Origin: Tolypothrix sp. FACHB-123
GTDB taxonomy: Bacteria; Cyanobacteriota; Cyanobacteriia; Cyanobacteriales; Nostocaceae
Assembly: GCF_014697075.1 (NCBI RefSeq)
Contig: NZ_JACJRE010000020.1
Span: 1 to 64,000, forward strand
Length of the DNA: 64,000 nucleotides
Direction: 5' to 3'
The notes beneath the pieces are model-generated. The model worked only from the letters and a program-made list of their open reading frames with translations. It searched no databases and was not told the DNA's origin. Shown here one piece after another: positions 44,116 through 53,846 of this stretch; position 1 is the stretch's first letter; each line of letters opens with the position of its first letter. The translations under genes and the position numbers were made by a program.

Positions 44116-46044
44116 ATGACTAAACCAGAGATAGCAGCTTATGGAGCGTGGCGATCGCCGATTACCACAAATTTAATTACCTCCCAAACAATTGGCTTAG
44201 GACAAATTTGGCTCGATGGTGAAGATATCTACTGGAGTGAATTACGACCATCAGAAAAAGGTAGAAACGTAATAGTACAGTTAAAAAATGGTCAAACTTA
44301 CGACGTAACCCTTACAGGGTATAACGTCCGTACCCGTGTCCATGAATATGGCGGTGCTTCTTTTTTGGTAGTTAATGGCACAGTGTACTTTGTTAACTTT
44401 GCCGACCAGCGCCTTTATCGTCAATCTGCTGATAGCGCACCACAAGCCATCACACCAGAAGTAGCAAAACGCTACGCAGACGCTATTTTTGACCATCAAC
44501 GCCAACGGATTATTTGCGTGTGCGAGGATCATAGCGTTGCTGGGCAAGAAGCTGTCAATACTGTGGTAAGTATTGGGTTGACAGGAGATAGTACACCACA
44601 GCAACTAGTTGCAGGTAACGATTTTTACGCCGCACCGCGCCTGAGTCCTGATGGTTCGTGCTTGGCTTGGCTAAGTTGGAACCATCCAAATATGCCCTGG
44701 GATGGTACGGAACTGTGGGTAGCAGAAGTTAATGCAGATGGATTTTTAGGAAAAGCCGAAAAAATTGCCGGGGGTATAGAAGAATCTATATTTCAACCTC
44801 AGTGGTCGCCAGACGGTACACTATACTTTATTTCAGACCGCACAGGCTGGTGGAATCTCTATCGCTGGCAAAATCACAGTGTGGAACCTTTAACCGAGAT
44901 AAAAGCAGAGTTTGGTAAACCTCTGTGGGTGTTAGGAATGCGCACCTATGATTTTGAGTCAAGCGATCGCATTATTTGCACTTATACTCAAGAAGGTATT
45001 TGGCATTTAGCAAGTCTCGATACCAAAACTAAGCAATTAGAATCTCTGCCAAATCCTTACACAGATATTTCTTCACTCCACACCGCTCCTGGTAAAGTAT
45101 TTCTGCTCGGTGGTTCGCCAACCGAGCAAACATCAATTGTGCAGTTAGATTTGGCGAGTCAAAAACTGGAAGTACTACGCCGCGCCAGTGATGTGCAGAT
45201 TGAGGCTGGTTATCTTTCCTTAGCCCAACCAATTGCCTACCCTACAAGTGATGGTAAGACAGCCTACGCCTTATTTTATCCCCCGCAAAATCAAGATTAC
45301 ACAGCCCCAGATGGGGAGAAACCGCCGCTAATTGTCAAAAGCCACGGGGGGCCGACAGCTGCGGCTGGGAGCAGTTTGAATTTTCGCATTCAATACTGGA
45401 CAAGTCGCGGTATTGCAGTTTTAGATGTCAATTATGGTGGTAGTACTGGTTATGGCAGAGAATACCGCCAAAGATTAGATGGACAATGGGGAATTGTCGA
45501 TGTTGATGATTGCGTTGATGGGGCGCGTTATTTGGTAGAAAAAGGACAAGTAGACGGTAACCGTCTAGCAATTTCTGGTGGGAGTGCGGGTGGTTATACA
45601 ACGCTGTGTGCTTTAACTTTCCGCGATACCTTTAAAGCAGGTGCGAGTCACTATGGGGTGAGCGATTTAGAAGCTTTAGCGCGAGATACCCACAAATTTG
45701 AATCGAGATATTTAGACCGCTTAATTGGTAAGTATCCCGAACAGCAGCAGCTTTATCAAGAGCGATCGCCAATTAATTTTACTGAACGTCTAGCCTCGCC
45801 TGTAATTTTCTTTCAAGGATTGGAAGACCAAGTAGTACCACCCAACCAAACAGAAGCAATGGTAACAGCATTGCGAGTTAAAGGCGTTCCCGTGGCTTAT
45901 CTTCCCTTTCCAGGGGAGCAGCATGGGTTCCGACAAGCCGAAAATATCAAGCGTTCTTTAGAAGGGGAACTTTACTTTTACTCGCGGATTTTCGGCTTTG
46001 AATTAGCTGATGCTGTAGAACCTTTACCAATTGAAAACTTTTGA
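44116..46044 (+). CDS. S9 family peptidase (prolyl oligopeptidase/acylaminoacyl peptidase type)
   Basis: A 642-residue serine peptidase. The N-terminal two thirds form a beta-propeller (WSPDGTLYFISDR, LSPDGSCLAWLSW are blade motifs). The C-terminal alpha/beta-hydrolase domain has the nucleophile in GGSAGGYT (near residue 488), catalytic Asp in GLEDQVVP (about 570) and His in EQHGFR (about 601). It removes short peptides or acyl amino acids; no signal peptide, so cytoplasmic. The stop codon lies immediately next to the 3' end of the convergent gene (46045), leaving no spacer. Confidence 0.93.
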   Translation: MTKPEIAAYGAWRSPITTNLITSQTIGLGQIWLDGEDIYWSELRPSEKGRNVIVQLKNGQTYDVTLTGYNVRTRVHEYGGASFLVVNGTVYFVNFADQRLYRQSADSAPQAITPEVAKRYADAIFDHQRQRIICVCEDHSVAGQEAVNTVVSIGLTGDSTPQQLVAGNDFYAAPRLSPDGSCLAWLSWNHPNMPWDGTELWVAEVNADGFLGKAEKIAGGIEESIFQPQWSPDGTLYFISDRTGWWNLYRWQNHSVEPLTEIKAEFGKPLWVLGMRTYDFESSDRIICTYTQEGIWHLASLDTKTKQLESLPNPYTDISSLHTAPGKVFLLGGSPTEQTSIVQLDLASQKLEVLRRASDVQIEAGYLSLAQPIAYPTSDGKTAYALFYPPQNQDYTAPDGEKPPLIVKSHGGPTAAAGSSLNFRIQYWTSRGIAVLDVNYGGSTGYGREYRQRLDGQWGIVDVDDCVDGARYLVEKGQVDGNRLAISGGSAGGYTTLCALTFRDTFKAGASHYGVSDLEALARDTHKFESRYLDRLIGKYPEQQQLYQERSPINFTERLASPVIFFQGLEDQVVPPNQTEAMVTALRVKGVPVAYLPFPGEQHGFRQAENIKRSLEGELYFYSRIFGFELADAVEPLPIENF

Positions 46045-46470
46045 TTATTCTCTCTCGTGCTGCGGCTGATTTTGCGGACGACGGAGAAACCAATACCATC
46101 CAGAACCTTTACGAGTCAGCCAGGAATCTTCTAAATCGGGATTATAGTTAGGGAAATCAGAAAATTGATTGTCATCATGGACACGAATTCTCAAATTCTG
46201 ACAATTTCCTTCAATATCAATTGTCACAGTCTGATTATCGCTCTGGTTTGGGCGTAAGAGGCTATCTCTGATGATGCGTCGGTTTCTCGCTACTCTATTG
46301 CTAGGAAGACAACGCACTCTTACTAAAGAACTGTCATTAGGGTTATCTAAAAGATAGGGTAGTACTGAAGAGTCGCGATTTCTCGGAGTTTCGGCGCTGG
46401 CTAAAGAAGTGATTGATAGCAAGAGAATTGTACTCAAGCTAATCATTCTAGCTCTAGGTGGGCTATTCAT
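46045..46470 (-). CDS. Secreted hypothetical protein
   Basis: A 141-residue protein of unknown family, with an N-terminal signal peptide (MISLSTILLLSITSLASAETP, cleaved near A28/E29). The mature part has Arg/Asn/Ser-rich stretches and a single pair of cysteines (VRCLPSN, GNCQNLR), plausible as a disulfide. Its 3' end abuts the S9 peptidase stop. The next gene upstream also encodes a small secreted protein, but 102 bases lie between them. Confidence 0.7.
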   Translation of the reverse strand: MNSPPRARMISLSTILLLSITSLASAETPRNRDSSVLPYLLDNPNDSSLVRVRCLPSNRVARNRRIIRDSLLRPNQSDNQTVTIDIEGNCQNLRIRVHDDNQFSDFPNYNPDLEDSWLTRKGSGWYWFLRRPQNQPQHERE

Positions 46471-46572
46471 GGTATCTCCTGTTAATTAAAAACAGTAATT
46501 GCCAGGGCGCTAACCCCGGCGTGGAATTCATTTAAAATTTCAAATCAAATACTAGTGTTAATTAGTAATAAC

Positions 46573-47226
46573 TTATTTATCTTCTAGCAATTGATTGACT
46601 TGCGCGCCTCTGCGACCAGTTTTAATTTCATAACGACGGGTGAGGTTATCTTGGTAGTTCATATCTCTAGCAGCCGCAGAGTTAACGAAAGCATCGCAAT
46701 TTTTACCTTGAACTACTGTAGAGGAACTGCTGCTATTTTCTTCATTGCGGTTATTACGACTATCTTTAGAATCGCTGTTATTTCGGCTACCTTGGCTCGC
46801 ACCGCTACCACTAACGCCAATACCTAAGAAGCTGACACCACCGCCACCGCCATCATTGTGGCTTTGAGCAGAACTAGAACGAGTGCTAGTAGAAGTAGCG
46901 ATCGCTATTTTAGTAGAACTGTTGCGGGTGTTGCTACCTAAACCAACATCACTACATAAAGCACGGGGGTCATTGGCGAGAGTTTTCGGGTCAACCCAAG
47001 ATTGATGATCTCCCAAACCTTGAATTTCACTGTTACCTACGGGATTGCTAGGTGTAGAAGTGTTAGGAGTACCATTACCTACAGCTGCGCCAGGGGTAAG
47101 AATACCAGGTTTAAAGATACCAGCCGGCTGTGCATCAAATGGCCCGGCGAATGCTGGTAGTGTAGCGGTTAAAAGTGCAGTAGCAGTAAGTAAAGAGCCA
47201 GTTAGGTTACGGAATTTCATAGTCAT
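46573..47226 (-). CDS. Secreted Ser/Asn/Gly-rich hypothetical protein
   Basis: A 217-residue protein with a clear signal peptide (LTGSLLTATALLTATLPAFAGP). The mature chain has a Pro/Asn-rich start, a GGGGGVSFLGIGVSGSGASQ stretch, a Ser/Asn/Asp/Arg low-complexity segment and a C-terminal helical end with two cysteines (LCSDVG and GKNCDAF). No known domain; likely cell-envelope or sheath associated. Start from M1 or M3 cannot be separated. Confidence 0.7.
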   Translation of the reverse strand: MTMKFRNLTGSLLTATALLTATLPAFAGPFDAQPAGIFKPGILTPGAAVGNGTPNTSTPSNPVGNSEIQGLGDHQSWVDPKTLANDPRALCSDVGLGSNTRNSSTKIAIATSTSTRSSSAQSHNDGGGGGVSFLGIGVSGSGASQGSRNNSDSKDSRNNRNEENSSSSSTVVQGKNCDAFVNSAAARDMNYQDNLTRRYEIKTGRRGAQVNQLLEDK

Positions 47227-47441
47227 TTTCCTTTAGTTTCAGTGTTTGTCTTGGGCTTTCATCCCTTCACTTACTCATAGGTTGAACTTAAGAAGTTTAT
47301 GCACCCCTGAGGGAAATTTTTTTGTAAATCCTAGCGGAGGTATTGAAGGATCAGGAAGACAAGGAAAAAAACAACTGACTAATGACTATTGACCAAAAAT
47401 TGGGATAAATAAGTGAATCGTCTTGAGGTTTTTACCGAATT

Positions 47442-48026
47442 ATGCAGTACCCTTTAGAACTGACTTTCAAATTTTGGGCGTTAGCGCCGCAAATCTCGAT
47501 TGTTGATAACCAAAGTAATTTGCTGTTTTATGTTAAGCAGAAGCTTTTTAAGCTAAAGGAAGCAATCACGATTTTTGCTGATGTAGAACAAACTCGTCCG
47601 CTTTATTACATCAAAGCTGACCGAATTATCGATTTTTCGGCACGTTATAATTTTAGCGATAGCAACGGTAAAGAAATTGGTGCTGTCAAACGGCGAGGAT
47701 TGCGATCGCTTTGGCGCGCCCGCTATGACATATTTGATGGTGATACTAGCAATCTCACCATCCAAGAAAAAAATCCTTGGATAAAAGTTGCTGATGCTTT
47801 ATTTGCAGAGATACCAGTTGTGGGGTTGTTTACTGGTTATGTCTTCAACCCAGTTTATCTAGTCAGCCGGGCTGATGGTACTGTTGTCATGCGGTTAGAG
47901 AAAATTCCCTCGTTTCTCTCCAGAAGATTTACGATTAAACAAGTCGATCAATTAAGCGATCGCGAACAAGAGCAAGTTCTGTTAAGTTTAATGATGATGC
48001 TGCTCCTAGAACGCAATCGCGGCTAG
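47442..48026 (+). CDS. LURP-one-related/scramblase-like family protein
   Basis: A 194-residue protein whose pattern (FKFWALAPQISIVDNQSN, LYYIKADRIIDFSARYNFSDSNGKEIGAV, RARYDIFDG, YLVSRADGTVVMRLEK) matches the Tubby-like/LURP-one (YxjI) fold. Two hydrophobic segments near the C-terminus (PVVGLFTGYVFNPVYLV) may touch the membrane. The function is not known; phospholipid-related roles are assigned to distant relatives. Single gene, ending in a palindrome shared with the convergent gene. Confidence 0.75.
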   Translation: MQYPLELTFKFWALAPQISIVDNQSNLLFYVKQKLFKLKEAITIFADVEQTRPLYYIKADRIIDFSARYNFSDSNGKEIGAVKRRGLRSLWRARYDIFDGDTSNLTIQEKNPWIKVADALFAEIPVVGLFTGYVFNPVYLVSRADGTVVMRLEKIPSFLSRRFTIKQVDQLSDREQEQVLLSLMMMLLLERNRG

Positions 48027-48094
48027 TTAATCTTCGGCTATTCTACATAATTATTGCAGAGGAGATATTCTTCCTAGGCTGTTGGTTTGCAAGA

Positions 48095-48125
48095 TCTCCG
48101 ATTTCTGATAGAAATCAGAGATCTG
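48095..48125. terminator. Bidirectional terminator-like palindrome
   Basis: Arms of 14 bases (GATCTCCGATTTCT and AGAAATCAGAGATC, one mismatch) around a 3-base loop, located between convergent genes 69 bases after one stop and 12 bases from the other. Suited to end both transcripts. Confidence 0.65.
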
Positions 48126-48136
48126 AACACCAGCAT

Positions 48137-49216
48137 TTAATAACCATCCACAGACCAATGGGGAGGATCGTTACTCAACTTATACACGCCGTAGCTACTA
48201 CCTACTGTCCATAAACTTCGATTTAAGGCTGCGTTTGTTGGGTTACCTACATTCACCATTCTCCCATTACCATCTCTAATACTAATTGTGCCATTCCAGG
48301 TGACATTCCAATCAATTGCTAATCTTTGAGTATGGCGCGAATTTAAAGAAACAGGATTACCACCAATTCCATAAGCATTTACCATCTCTTTAGCAGCTTG
48401 TACTGAACCTGCATTGGTATAATGCTCCCATTCAATATTAACTCCCGCCATACTTGGGACAAATTTCGCAGCAATTTCTTGTCTATTGATTCGTGCTGCA
48501 TAATGCATTAAATAAGCACGTTCTTTAGGACGATGGGTTGCAGTGACAATTACTTGACATCCTGCATCAATAAGTGCTTTTTGAAATGCTTCTACTCTTT
48601 GACGAAATGGTAAAGCTAAATCTGCAATTAATCTGCTAGTAGGGAAATTATCAACCCAATGTGCGCCACTGAGGCGAAATCTTTGAATTTTCGCATAACC
48701 ATTTAAAATATCTAAGGCTGGTGTTAAATCTTGTCCGAGTTTTTGTTTAGTATTATTGCTTAAAGCTGCTTCTATTTCGCTACGCCAGCGCACATCTCTT
48801 TTCTTATATGCTTCAGCTAAACCTTTATTACTACTATTACCAAAATCTCCATCTATTTTTAAAAGTGGATTTAATTGTCCAGTTTTATTGATAGATGCTT
48901 GGAAATCTTTAACTTCTGCTTCCCCAAAACCAAGGTAACTTAGCAATGTGCTAGGTGAAAGATTAGGAATCTGTAAAATAAAACCCTGATTCAGGGCTAC
49001 AGAATAAGTCATATTTCCTACTATACCATCAGCGGTTAAGTTATTTCTTTGCTGATAGTTACGAGTTGCTTGGTCAGTCTGTTTACCAAAATCACCATCA
49101 ACCACATCAATAGGAAATTGAGCATTTTTCAGGAAGCGTTGCCAAGCTTCTACAATCGCCCCTTTGGAACCAAGTCTGATTACTGGTAGTTTCAGAATGC
49201 TAACATTAAAAGCCAT
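48137..49216 (-). CDS. Peptidoglycan-binding and M15-like D-Ala-D-Ala carboxypeptidase-type protein
   Basis: A 359-residue protein without a signal peptide in the predicted frame. Residues 8-70 are a PG_binding_1 domain (LGSKGAIVEAWQRFLKNAQ, QTDQATRNYQQRNNLTADGI), with a second diverged copy near 90-135. The C-terminal 200 residues have the H-x6-D and HW pattern of M15/VanY-type metallopeptidases (SRHTQRLAIDWN, SNDPPHWSVDGY), suggesting a zinc-dependent peptidoglycan peptidase; zinc binding is inferred. The amidase gene with related binding domains is 229 bases upstream on the same strand. Could be part of a lysis-type pair. Confidence 0.75.
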   Translation of the reverse strand: MAFNVSILKLPVIRLGSKGAIVEAWQRFLKNAQFPIDVVDGDFGKQTDQATRNYQQRNNLTADGIVGNMTYSVALNQGFILQIPNLSPSTLLSYLGFGEAEVKDFQASINKTGQLNPLLKIDGDFGNSSNKGLAEAYKKRDVRWRSEIEAALSNNTKQKLGQDLTPALDILNGYAKIQRFRLSGAHWVDNFPTSRLIADLALPFRQRVEAFQKALIDAGCQVIVTATHRPKERAYLMHYAARINRQEIAAKFVPSMAGVNIEWEHYTNAGSVQAAKEMVNAYGIGGNPVSLNSRHTQRLAIDWNVTWNGTISIRDGNGRMVNVGNPTNAALNRSLWTVGSSYGVYKLSNDPPHWSVDGY

Positions 49217-49445
49217 AATTTTCTCCCCATTAAAAATTATAGACTTCTTGCAAAAGCTTGATGTTTAGTAATACAGTCAGCATTTTGCTGGATTTTATCT
49301 GTTACTTCAGGTACTTTTGCAAGCCGTCTATGGATTACTCAGGATGATATTTAAAAAAGGAAATTATTCCTGATAATGATTGCCTAACTTTGGCATTAGC
49401 AAACAATGACAGCCTTGTCAATTATCTTGAATTGCATCACCATAT

Positions 49446-50384
49446 TTAAAGTAATTTCTGCCAAGAAGCAGGGCCGATAATGCCATCAGCAACTAAGCCA
49501 TTTTGCTTTTGAAAATTTTTCACTGTCGCCTCTGTTTGCGGCCCATAAATACCATCGACCTCAACACCCAAACGATATTGCAAGTAGCGAACTACTGTCC
49601 CACCAGCATGATTTGGACGAATAATTCTTCTTGCTAAAATCAAATTGATGGCATCCCAGGTAGCTTTGTTAGCAGTTCCTGTTTCTGCTATACCAACTAC
49701 TTTTTGAAATTTGGTAACCGCAGAACTTGTAGCATTACCCGATATACCATCTTCTACTAAAGGTTTACCATTTCTATCGGTAATTTTTAGTTGATTCAAT
49801 GCTTTCTGTAGACGCAGAACTGTGACATCTACATTCATTTCTTCATCGGGGACAGGGTTTACAGTAGTAGTTGGTAATTTACCAGTCAAGCCTTTAACAA
49901 TTGCATTTGCTACTGATTCTGAATCATAAATGTTCATGTCTTTTTGAGAATCAATAAAGCAGCATTCTACAAGAATTGCAGGCATATTTGTATTTCTCAA
50001 TACATATAAATGGGAACCACTCTTCACACCCCGATTAAAGTATCCTAATTTGACAATTTCATCTAATACTGGTTTAGCAATTCTGCGACTAGTTTCGCTA
50101 CCTGCAAATACTTCTGTGCCGTTTGCTTTACCGTTAAAAGCATTAAAATGAATTGAGACGAACACATCAACTTTATTAGCGTTGGCTATGTCGCATCTTC
50201 TATCAAGTGATTCACCGACTCTATTAGCTCTAGCGGGTCTACATGGAATGACTTGATGCCCTAAAGCTTGTAGTTTAGATATGACTCTATTGCCCACATC
50301 TAAGGTTAAATTATCTTCAAATCTGATACCTCTTGCTCCAGTGTCTGGAGGGCAATTATGTCCAATATCAATACCAAATTTCAT
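49446..50384 (-). CDS. N-acetylmuramoyl-L-alanine amidase with two C-terminal peptidoglycan-binding domains
   Basis: A 312-residue amidase_3 (AmiC-like) enzyme. The zinc site motifs are GIDIGHNCPP (His), FEDNLTLDV (Glu), VSIHFNAF (His) and ILVECCFIDS with the catalytic Glu, all present. Two PG_binding_1 domains follow from about residue 180 (VTVLRLQKALNQLKI and VVRYLQYRLGVEVDGIYGPQ). It cleaves the amide bond between MurNAc and L-alanine. No N-terminal signal peptide is visible, so export is by another route or the enzyme acts on lysis. Same strand as the M15-like gene. Confidence 0.9.
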   Translation of the reverse strand: MKFGIDIGHNCPPDTGARGIRFEDNLTLDVGNRVISKLQALGHQVIPCRPARANRVGESLDRRCDIANANKVDVFVSIHFNAFNGKANGTEVFAGSETSRRIAKPVLDEIVKLGYFNRGVKSGSHLYVLRNTNMPAILVECCFIDSQKDMNIYDSESVANAIVKGLTGKLPTTTVNPVPDEEMNVDVTVLRLQKALNQLKITDRNGKPLVEDGISGNATSSAVTKFQKVVGIAETGTANKATWDAINLILARRIIRPNHAGGTVVRYLQYRLGVEVDGIYGPQTEATVKNFQKQNGLVADGIIGPASWQKLL

Positions 50385-50483
50385 TTCTATCTCCTCCGCT
50401 TATTTTCATATTAGTTTAAATTCTTAACACCTTTTGATTACTCTCTTTTATACTTTTACAGAAAGAAAAATAAATTTTCCATC

Positions 50484-50732
50484 TTAAAAGCTAACATGAC
50501 TAGGAAAAATACATACCATAAATATGCTGAAAGTTACTCTGACAAAAGTCATAAGATAAATAATCATCGCTAAAATTGTCCAAAATATTTTTTTACTACA
50601 AGATAAAGAAAATAAATTCCCGGATTTTAACAAAACTTTTGTTCGCTTAACACAGCTGGCAAATAAATTTATCACTGAAAGGCTGATGCAACAAAATACA
50701 CAAGTATATTGAGCGAATTTCTTCCCAGTCAA
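50484..50732 (-). CDS. Possible small membrane protein
   Basis: An 82-codon frame with two hydrophobic stretches (FWTILAMIIYLMTFVRVTFS near the C-terminus and TCVFCCISLSVINLFASC near the N-terminus) and many cysteines. Codon pattern is AT-rich. I do not recognise it and the ribosome binding site is weak; it may well be a chance frame. Confidence 0.25.
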   Translation of the reverse strand: MTGKKFAQYTCVFCCISLSVINLFASCVKRTKVLLKSGNLFSLSCSKKIFWTILAMIIYLMTFVRVTFSIFMVCIFPSHVSF

Positions 50733-50738
50733 AAGTCA

Positions 50739-50801
50739 GTAGGGGCGGGTTTATTGAGAATTATCGTTGATCAGTGAGGATATTTGTGAACCCGCCCTTA
50801 C
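50739..50801. repeat. 63-bp interspersed repeat with inverted ends (copy B)
   Basis: GTAGGGGCGGGTT at the left and AACCCGCCCTTAC at the right, same 63-base length and clearly related internal sequence as copy A at 20168. Directly followed by CAACAGT heptamers. Confidence 0.75.
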
Positions 50802-50828
50802 AACAGTCAACAGTCAACCGTCAACCGT
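50801..50828. repeat. STRR CAACAGT tract
   Basis: Two CAACAGT and two CAACCGT heptamers in tandem, abutting the 63-bp repeat. Confidence 0.85.
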
Positions 50829-51031
50829 CAACAAACCTAGTGAAGGGAGGTAATACTACTGAGAAAGCCGTGAAGACCGATCCAGCCATTTACCATGCTC
50901 TTCTTACAATGATTCTATAAGAATTAATTTGATTTTCTTAGTCACGAACACTGTGCAAGAACGGATTCACCGTTAAGCGAGTGTGAGTTATCTTTATAGT
51001 CCTGTGTCTGGAGTGGTTTCTCCACAAGCCT

Positions 51032-53650
51032 ATGCAACCCACTAATCCAAACCAATTTACAGAGAAAGCCTGGGAAGCGATCGCCCATACCCCCGATATT
51101 GTGAAACAATATCAGCAACAACAGATTGAAAGCGAACACCTGATGAAGGCGCTGCTGGAACAAGAAGGTCTAGCCAGCGGGATTTTGACCAAAGCGGGTG
51201 TGAATTTGCAAAAAATCCGCGATCGCGCCGAACAATTTATTCAACGTCAGCCCAAGGTATCCGGTAGCAGCACTTCTGTCTACTTAGGACGCAGCTTGGA
51301 TACTCTGTTAGACAGGGCGGACGCTTATCGCAAAGAATTTAAGGACGAATATATTTCTATTGAGCATTTATTGCTGGCTTATGCCAAAGATGACCGCTTT
51401 GGTAAAGGTATATTGCAAGAATTTGGTTTAGATGAAAGCAAACTAAAAAATATTATTAAACAAATTCGGGGGAGCCAGACAGTGACCGACCAAAATCCAG
51501 AAGGTAAATACCAATCCCTGGAAAAATACGGGCGCGATCTCACAGAAGCAGCACGTAAAGGTCAACTCGATCCGGTGATTGGGCGCGATGATGAAATTCG
51601 CCGCACGATTCAAATCCTTTCGCGTCGTACCAAGAATAACCCCGTTTTGATTGGCGAACCTGGTGTAGGTAAAACTGCGATCGCCGAAGGACTCGCCCAG
51701 CGTATCGTTGCCGGTGATGTTCCCCAATCCCTCAAAGACCGCAAGCTGATCGCTTTAGATATGGGTGCTTTGATTGCTGGGGCGAAATTCCGAGGAGAAT
51801 TTGAAGAACGCCTGAAAGCAGTATTAAAAGAAGTTACCGAATCTGGCGGGAATATTGTTCTATTTATTGATGAAATTCATACTGTAGTTGGTGCTGGTGC
51901 AACTCAAGGCGCAATGGATGCGGGGAATTTATTAAAACCCATGCTAGCTAGAGGCGAGTTGCGCTGTATTGGGGCGACAACTTTAGATGAATATCGCAAA
52001 TATATAGAAAAAGACGCCGCTTTAGAAAGACGCTTCCAGCAAGTTTATGTAGATCAGCCCAGCGTCGAAGATACTATCTCTATTTTGCGGGGGTTGAAAG
52101 AACGCTATGAAGTGCATCACGGGGTGAAGATTTCCGATAGTTCCCTAGTAGCTGCGGCGACATTATCGAGTCGTTATATTAGCGATCGCTTTTTACCAGA
52201 TAAAGCCATTGACTTAGTAGACGAAGCCGCCGCTAGGCTGAAAATGGAAATTACTTCTAAGCCAGAAGAACTTGACGAAATCGATCGCAAGATTCTCCAA
52301 CTAGAAATGGAAAAGCTATCTTTGCAAAAAGAAAGCGATTTAGCTTCTCGCGAACGGTTGGAAAGATTAGAGAAGGAACTTGCAGATCTCAAAGAAGAAC
52401 AAAGAACCCTGAGTGCACAATGGCAATCAGAAAAGGATGTAATTACCAAAATTCAGGGTGTTAAGGAAGAAATCGACCGCGTAAACCTGGAAATTCAGCA
52501 AGCAGAACGGAATTACGACCTCAATCGGGCTGCTGAGTTAAAATACGGCAAATTAACCGATTTACATCGGAGATTAGAAGCTGCTGAAAATGAACTCACC
52601 CAAGCTCAAGGTACGGGTAAATCTCTGCTGCGGGAAGAAGTCACCGAAGCCGATATTGCGGAAATCATTTCTAAATGGACAGGAATTCCCATTAGTAAAT
52701 TGGTGGAATCGGAAAAAGAAAAACTGCTGCATCTAGAAGATGAACTGCACCACCGAGTGATTGGACAAGATGAAGCCGTTACAGCTGTAGCCGATGCGAT
52801 TCAGCGATCGCGTGCTGGTTTAGCCGATCCTAACCGTCCCATTGCTAGCTTTATCTTCCTCGGCCCCACAGGTGTCGGTAAAACCGAGTTAGCCAAAGCC
52901 TTAGCAGCATACATGTTCGATACCGAAGAAGCTTTGGTACGCATTGATATGTCGGAATACATGGAGAAGCACACAGTTTCTCGCTTAATTGGTGCGCCTC
53001 CCGGATATGTTGGTTACGAAGAAGGGGGACAACTCACTGAAGCTATTCGCCGTCGTCCCTATGCTGTGATTCTCTTTGATGAAATTGAGAAAGCACACCC
53101 CGATGTGTTTAACATCTTCCTGCAAATTCTCGATGATGGTCGCGTCACCGATGCCCAAGGTCATACAGTAGACTTCAAAAATGCGATTATTATCATGACT
53201 AGTAACATCGGTTCTCAATATATTCTCGATGTGGCTGGGGATGACATGCGCTATGACGAAATGCGCCATCGGGTATTGGAAGCGATGCGTAGTAGCTTCC
53301 GTCCAGAATTCCTCAACCGGATTGACGAGTTTATTATCTTCCACAGCTTGCAGAAGCGCGAACTCCGCCAGATTGTTATGCTACAAGCTGATAGATTGCG
53401 CCAAAGATTGAGCGATCGCAAAATGTCCCTGCGACTCTCGGATGCTGCCCTTGACTTTTTAGCCGAAGTTGGTTACGATCCCGTGTTTGGAGCGCGTCCA
53501 TTAAAACGAGCAATTCAACGAGAATTAGAAACTCAAATTGCCAAAGCTATCTTGCGTGGCGAATTCCACGATGGTGATTCTATCTTTGTAGATGTGCAAA
53601 ATGAACGCCTATCTTTCAGCCGCTTGCCGGTTGAGGTGTTTACTAGCTAA
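51032..53650 (+). CDS. clpB: ATP-dependent chaperone ClpB
   Basis: Protein disaggregase of 872 residues, hexameric AAA+ ATPase that works with DnaK. The N-domain ([16 protein letters not shown]) is complete, AAA-1 has Walker A GEPGVGKT (near 208) and the linker coiled coil ([14 protein letters not shown]...) is present, which distinguishes ClpB from ClpC/ClpA. AAA-2 has [13 protein letters not shown] near 612 and the pore motif GYVGYEEGG. There are usually two clpB genes in cyanobacteria; which one this is (heat-induced or constitutive) is not shown. No CIRCE operator was seen upstream. Strong terminator downstream. Confidence 0.96.
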   Translation: MQPTNPNQFTEKAWEAIAHTPDIVKQYQQQQIESEHLMKALLEQEGLASGILTKAGVNLQKIRDRAEQFIQRQPKVSGSSTSVYLGRSLDTLLDRADAYRKEFKDEYISIEHLLLAYAKDDRFGKGILQEFGLDESKLKNIIKQIRGSQTVTDQNPEGKYQSLEKYGRDLTEAARKGQLDPVIGRDDEIRRTIQILSRRTKNNPVLIGEPGVGKTAIAEGLAQRIVAGDVPQSLKDRKLIALDMGALIAGAKFRGEFEERLKAVLKEVTESGGNIVLFIDEIHTVVGAGATQGAMDAGNLLKPMLARGELRCIGATTLDEYRKYIEKDAALERRFQQVYVDQPSVEDTISILRGLKERYEVHHGVKISDSSLVAAATLSSRYISDRFLPDKAIDLVDEAAARLKMEITSKPEELDEIDRKILQLEMEKLSLQKESDLASRERLERLEKELADLKEEQRTLSAQWQSEKDVITKIQGVKEEIDRVNLEIQQAERNYDLNRAAELKYGKLTDLHRRLEAAENELTQAQGTGKSLLREEVTEADIAEIISKWTGIPISKLVESEKEKLLHLEDELHHRVIGQDEAVTAVADAIQRSRAGLADPNRPIASFIFLGPTGVGKTELAKALAAYMFDTEEALVRIDMSEYMEKHTVSRLIGAPPGYVGYEEGGQLTEAIRRRPYAVILFDEIEKAHPDVFNIFLQILDDGRVTDAQGHTVDFKNAIIIMTSNIGSQYILDVAGDDMRYDEMRHRVLEAMRSSFRPEFLNRIDEFIIFHSLQKRELRQIVMLQADRLRQRLSDRKMSLRLSDAALDFLAEVGYDPVFGARPLKRAIQRELETQIAKAILRGEFHDGDSIFVDVQNERLSFSRLPVEVFTS

Positions 53651-53681
53651 TTTGGTTATCTATAACCGCAGACAAAGTAAA

Positions 53682-53714
53682 GACGCCAAGAATTCTTGGC
53701 GTCTTTGTTTGTTT
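53682..53714 (+). terminator. Rho-independent terminator of clpB
   Basis: GACGCCAAG, AATT, CTTGGCGTC is a perfect 9-bp stem with a 4-base loop, followed by TTTGTTTGTTTT. It is 32 bases beyond the clpB stop and has the classical form. Confidence 0.9.
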
Positions 53715-53846
53715 TAAATACTGTGGGCGAATTTAAAGAGCAAGATAATACTGAATACGCCGTTGATATACCTAATCAACAATCAAAATTTTCACTCAAA
53801 TAATTATAGAAATTATATTTTTTAATTACACATAAAAAATCACTTT

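Larger units (their letters stand above)
50385..51031. other. Intergenic region upstream of clpB with repeat copy
   Basis: Contains a weak 82-codon frame (50484-50732, minus), the second copy of the 63-bp repeat at 50739, STRR CAACAGT/CAACCGT units at 50801-50828 and the clpB leader with no clear HrcA (CIRCE) site. Confidence 0.5.

Noticed and set aside
50829-51031. CIRCE (HrcA) operator upstream of clpB
   Set aside because: The TTAGCACTC-N9-GAGTGCTAA pattern is absent in the leader.
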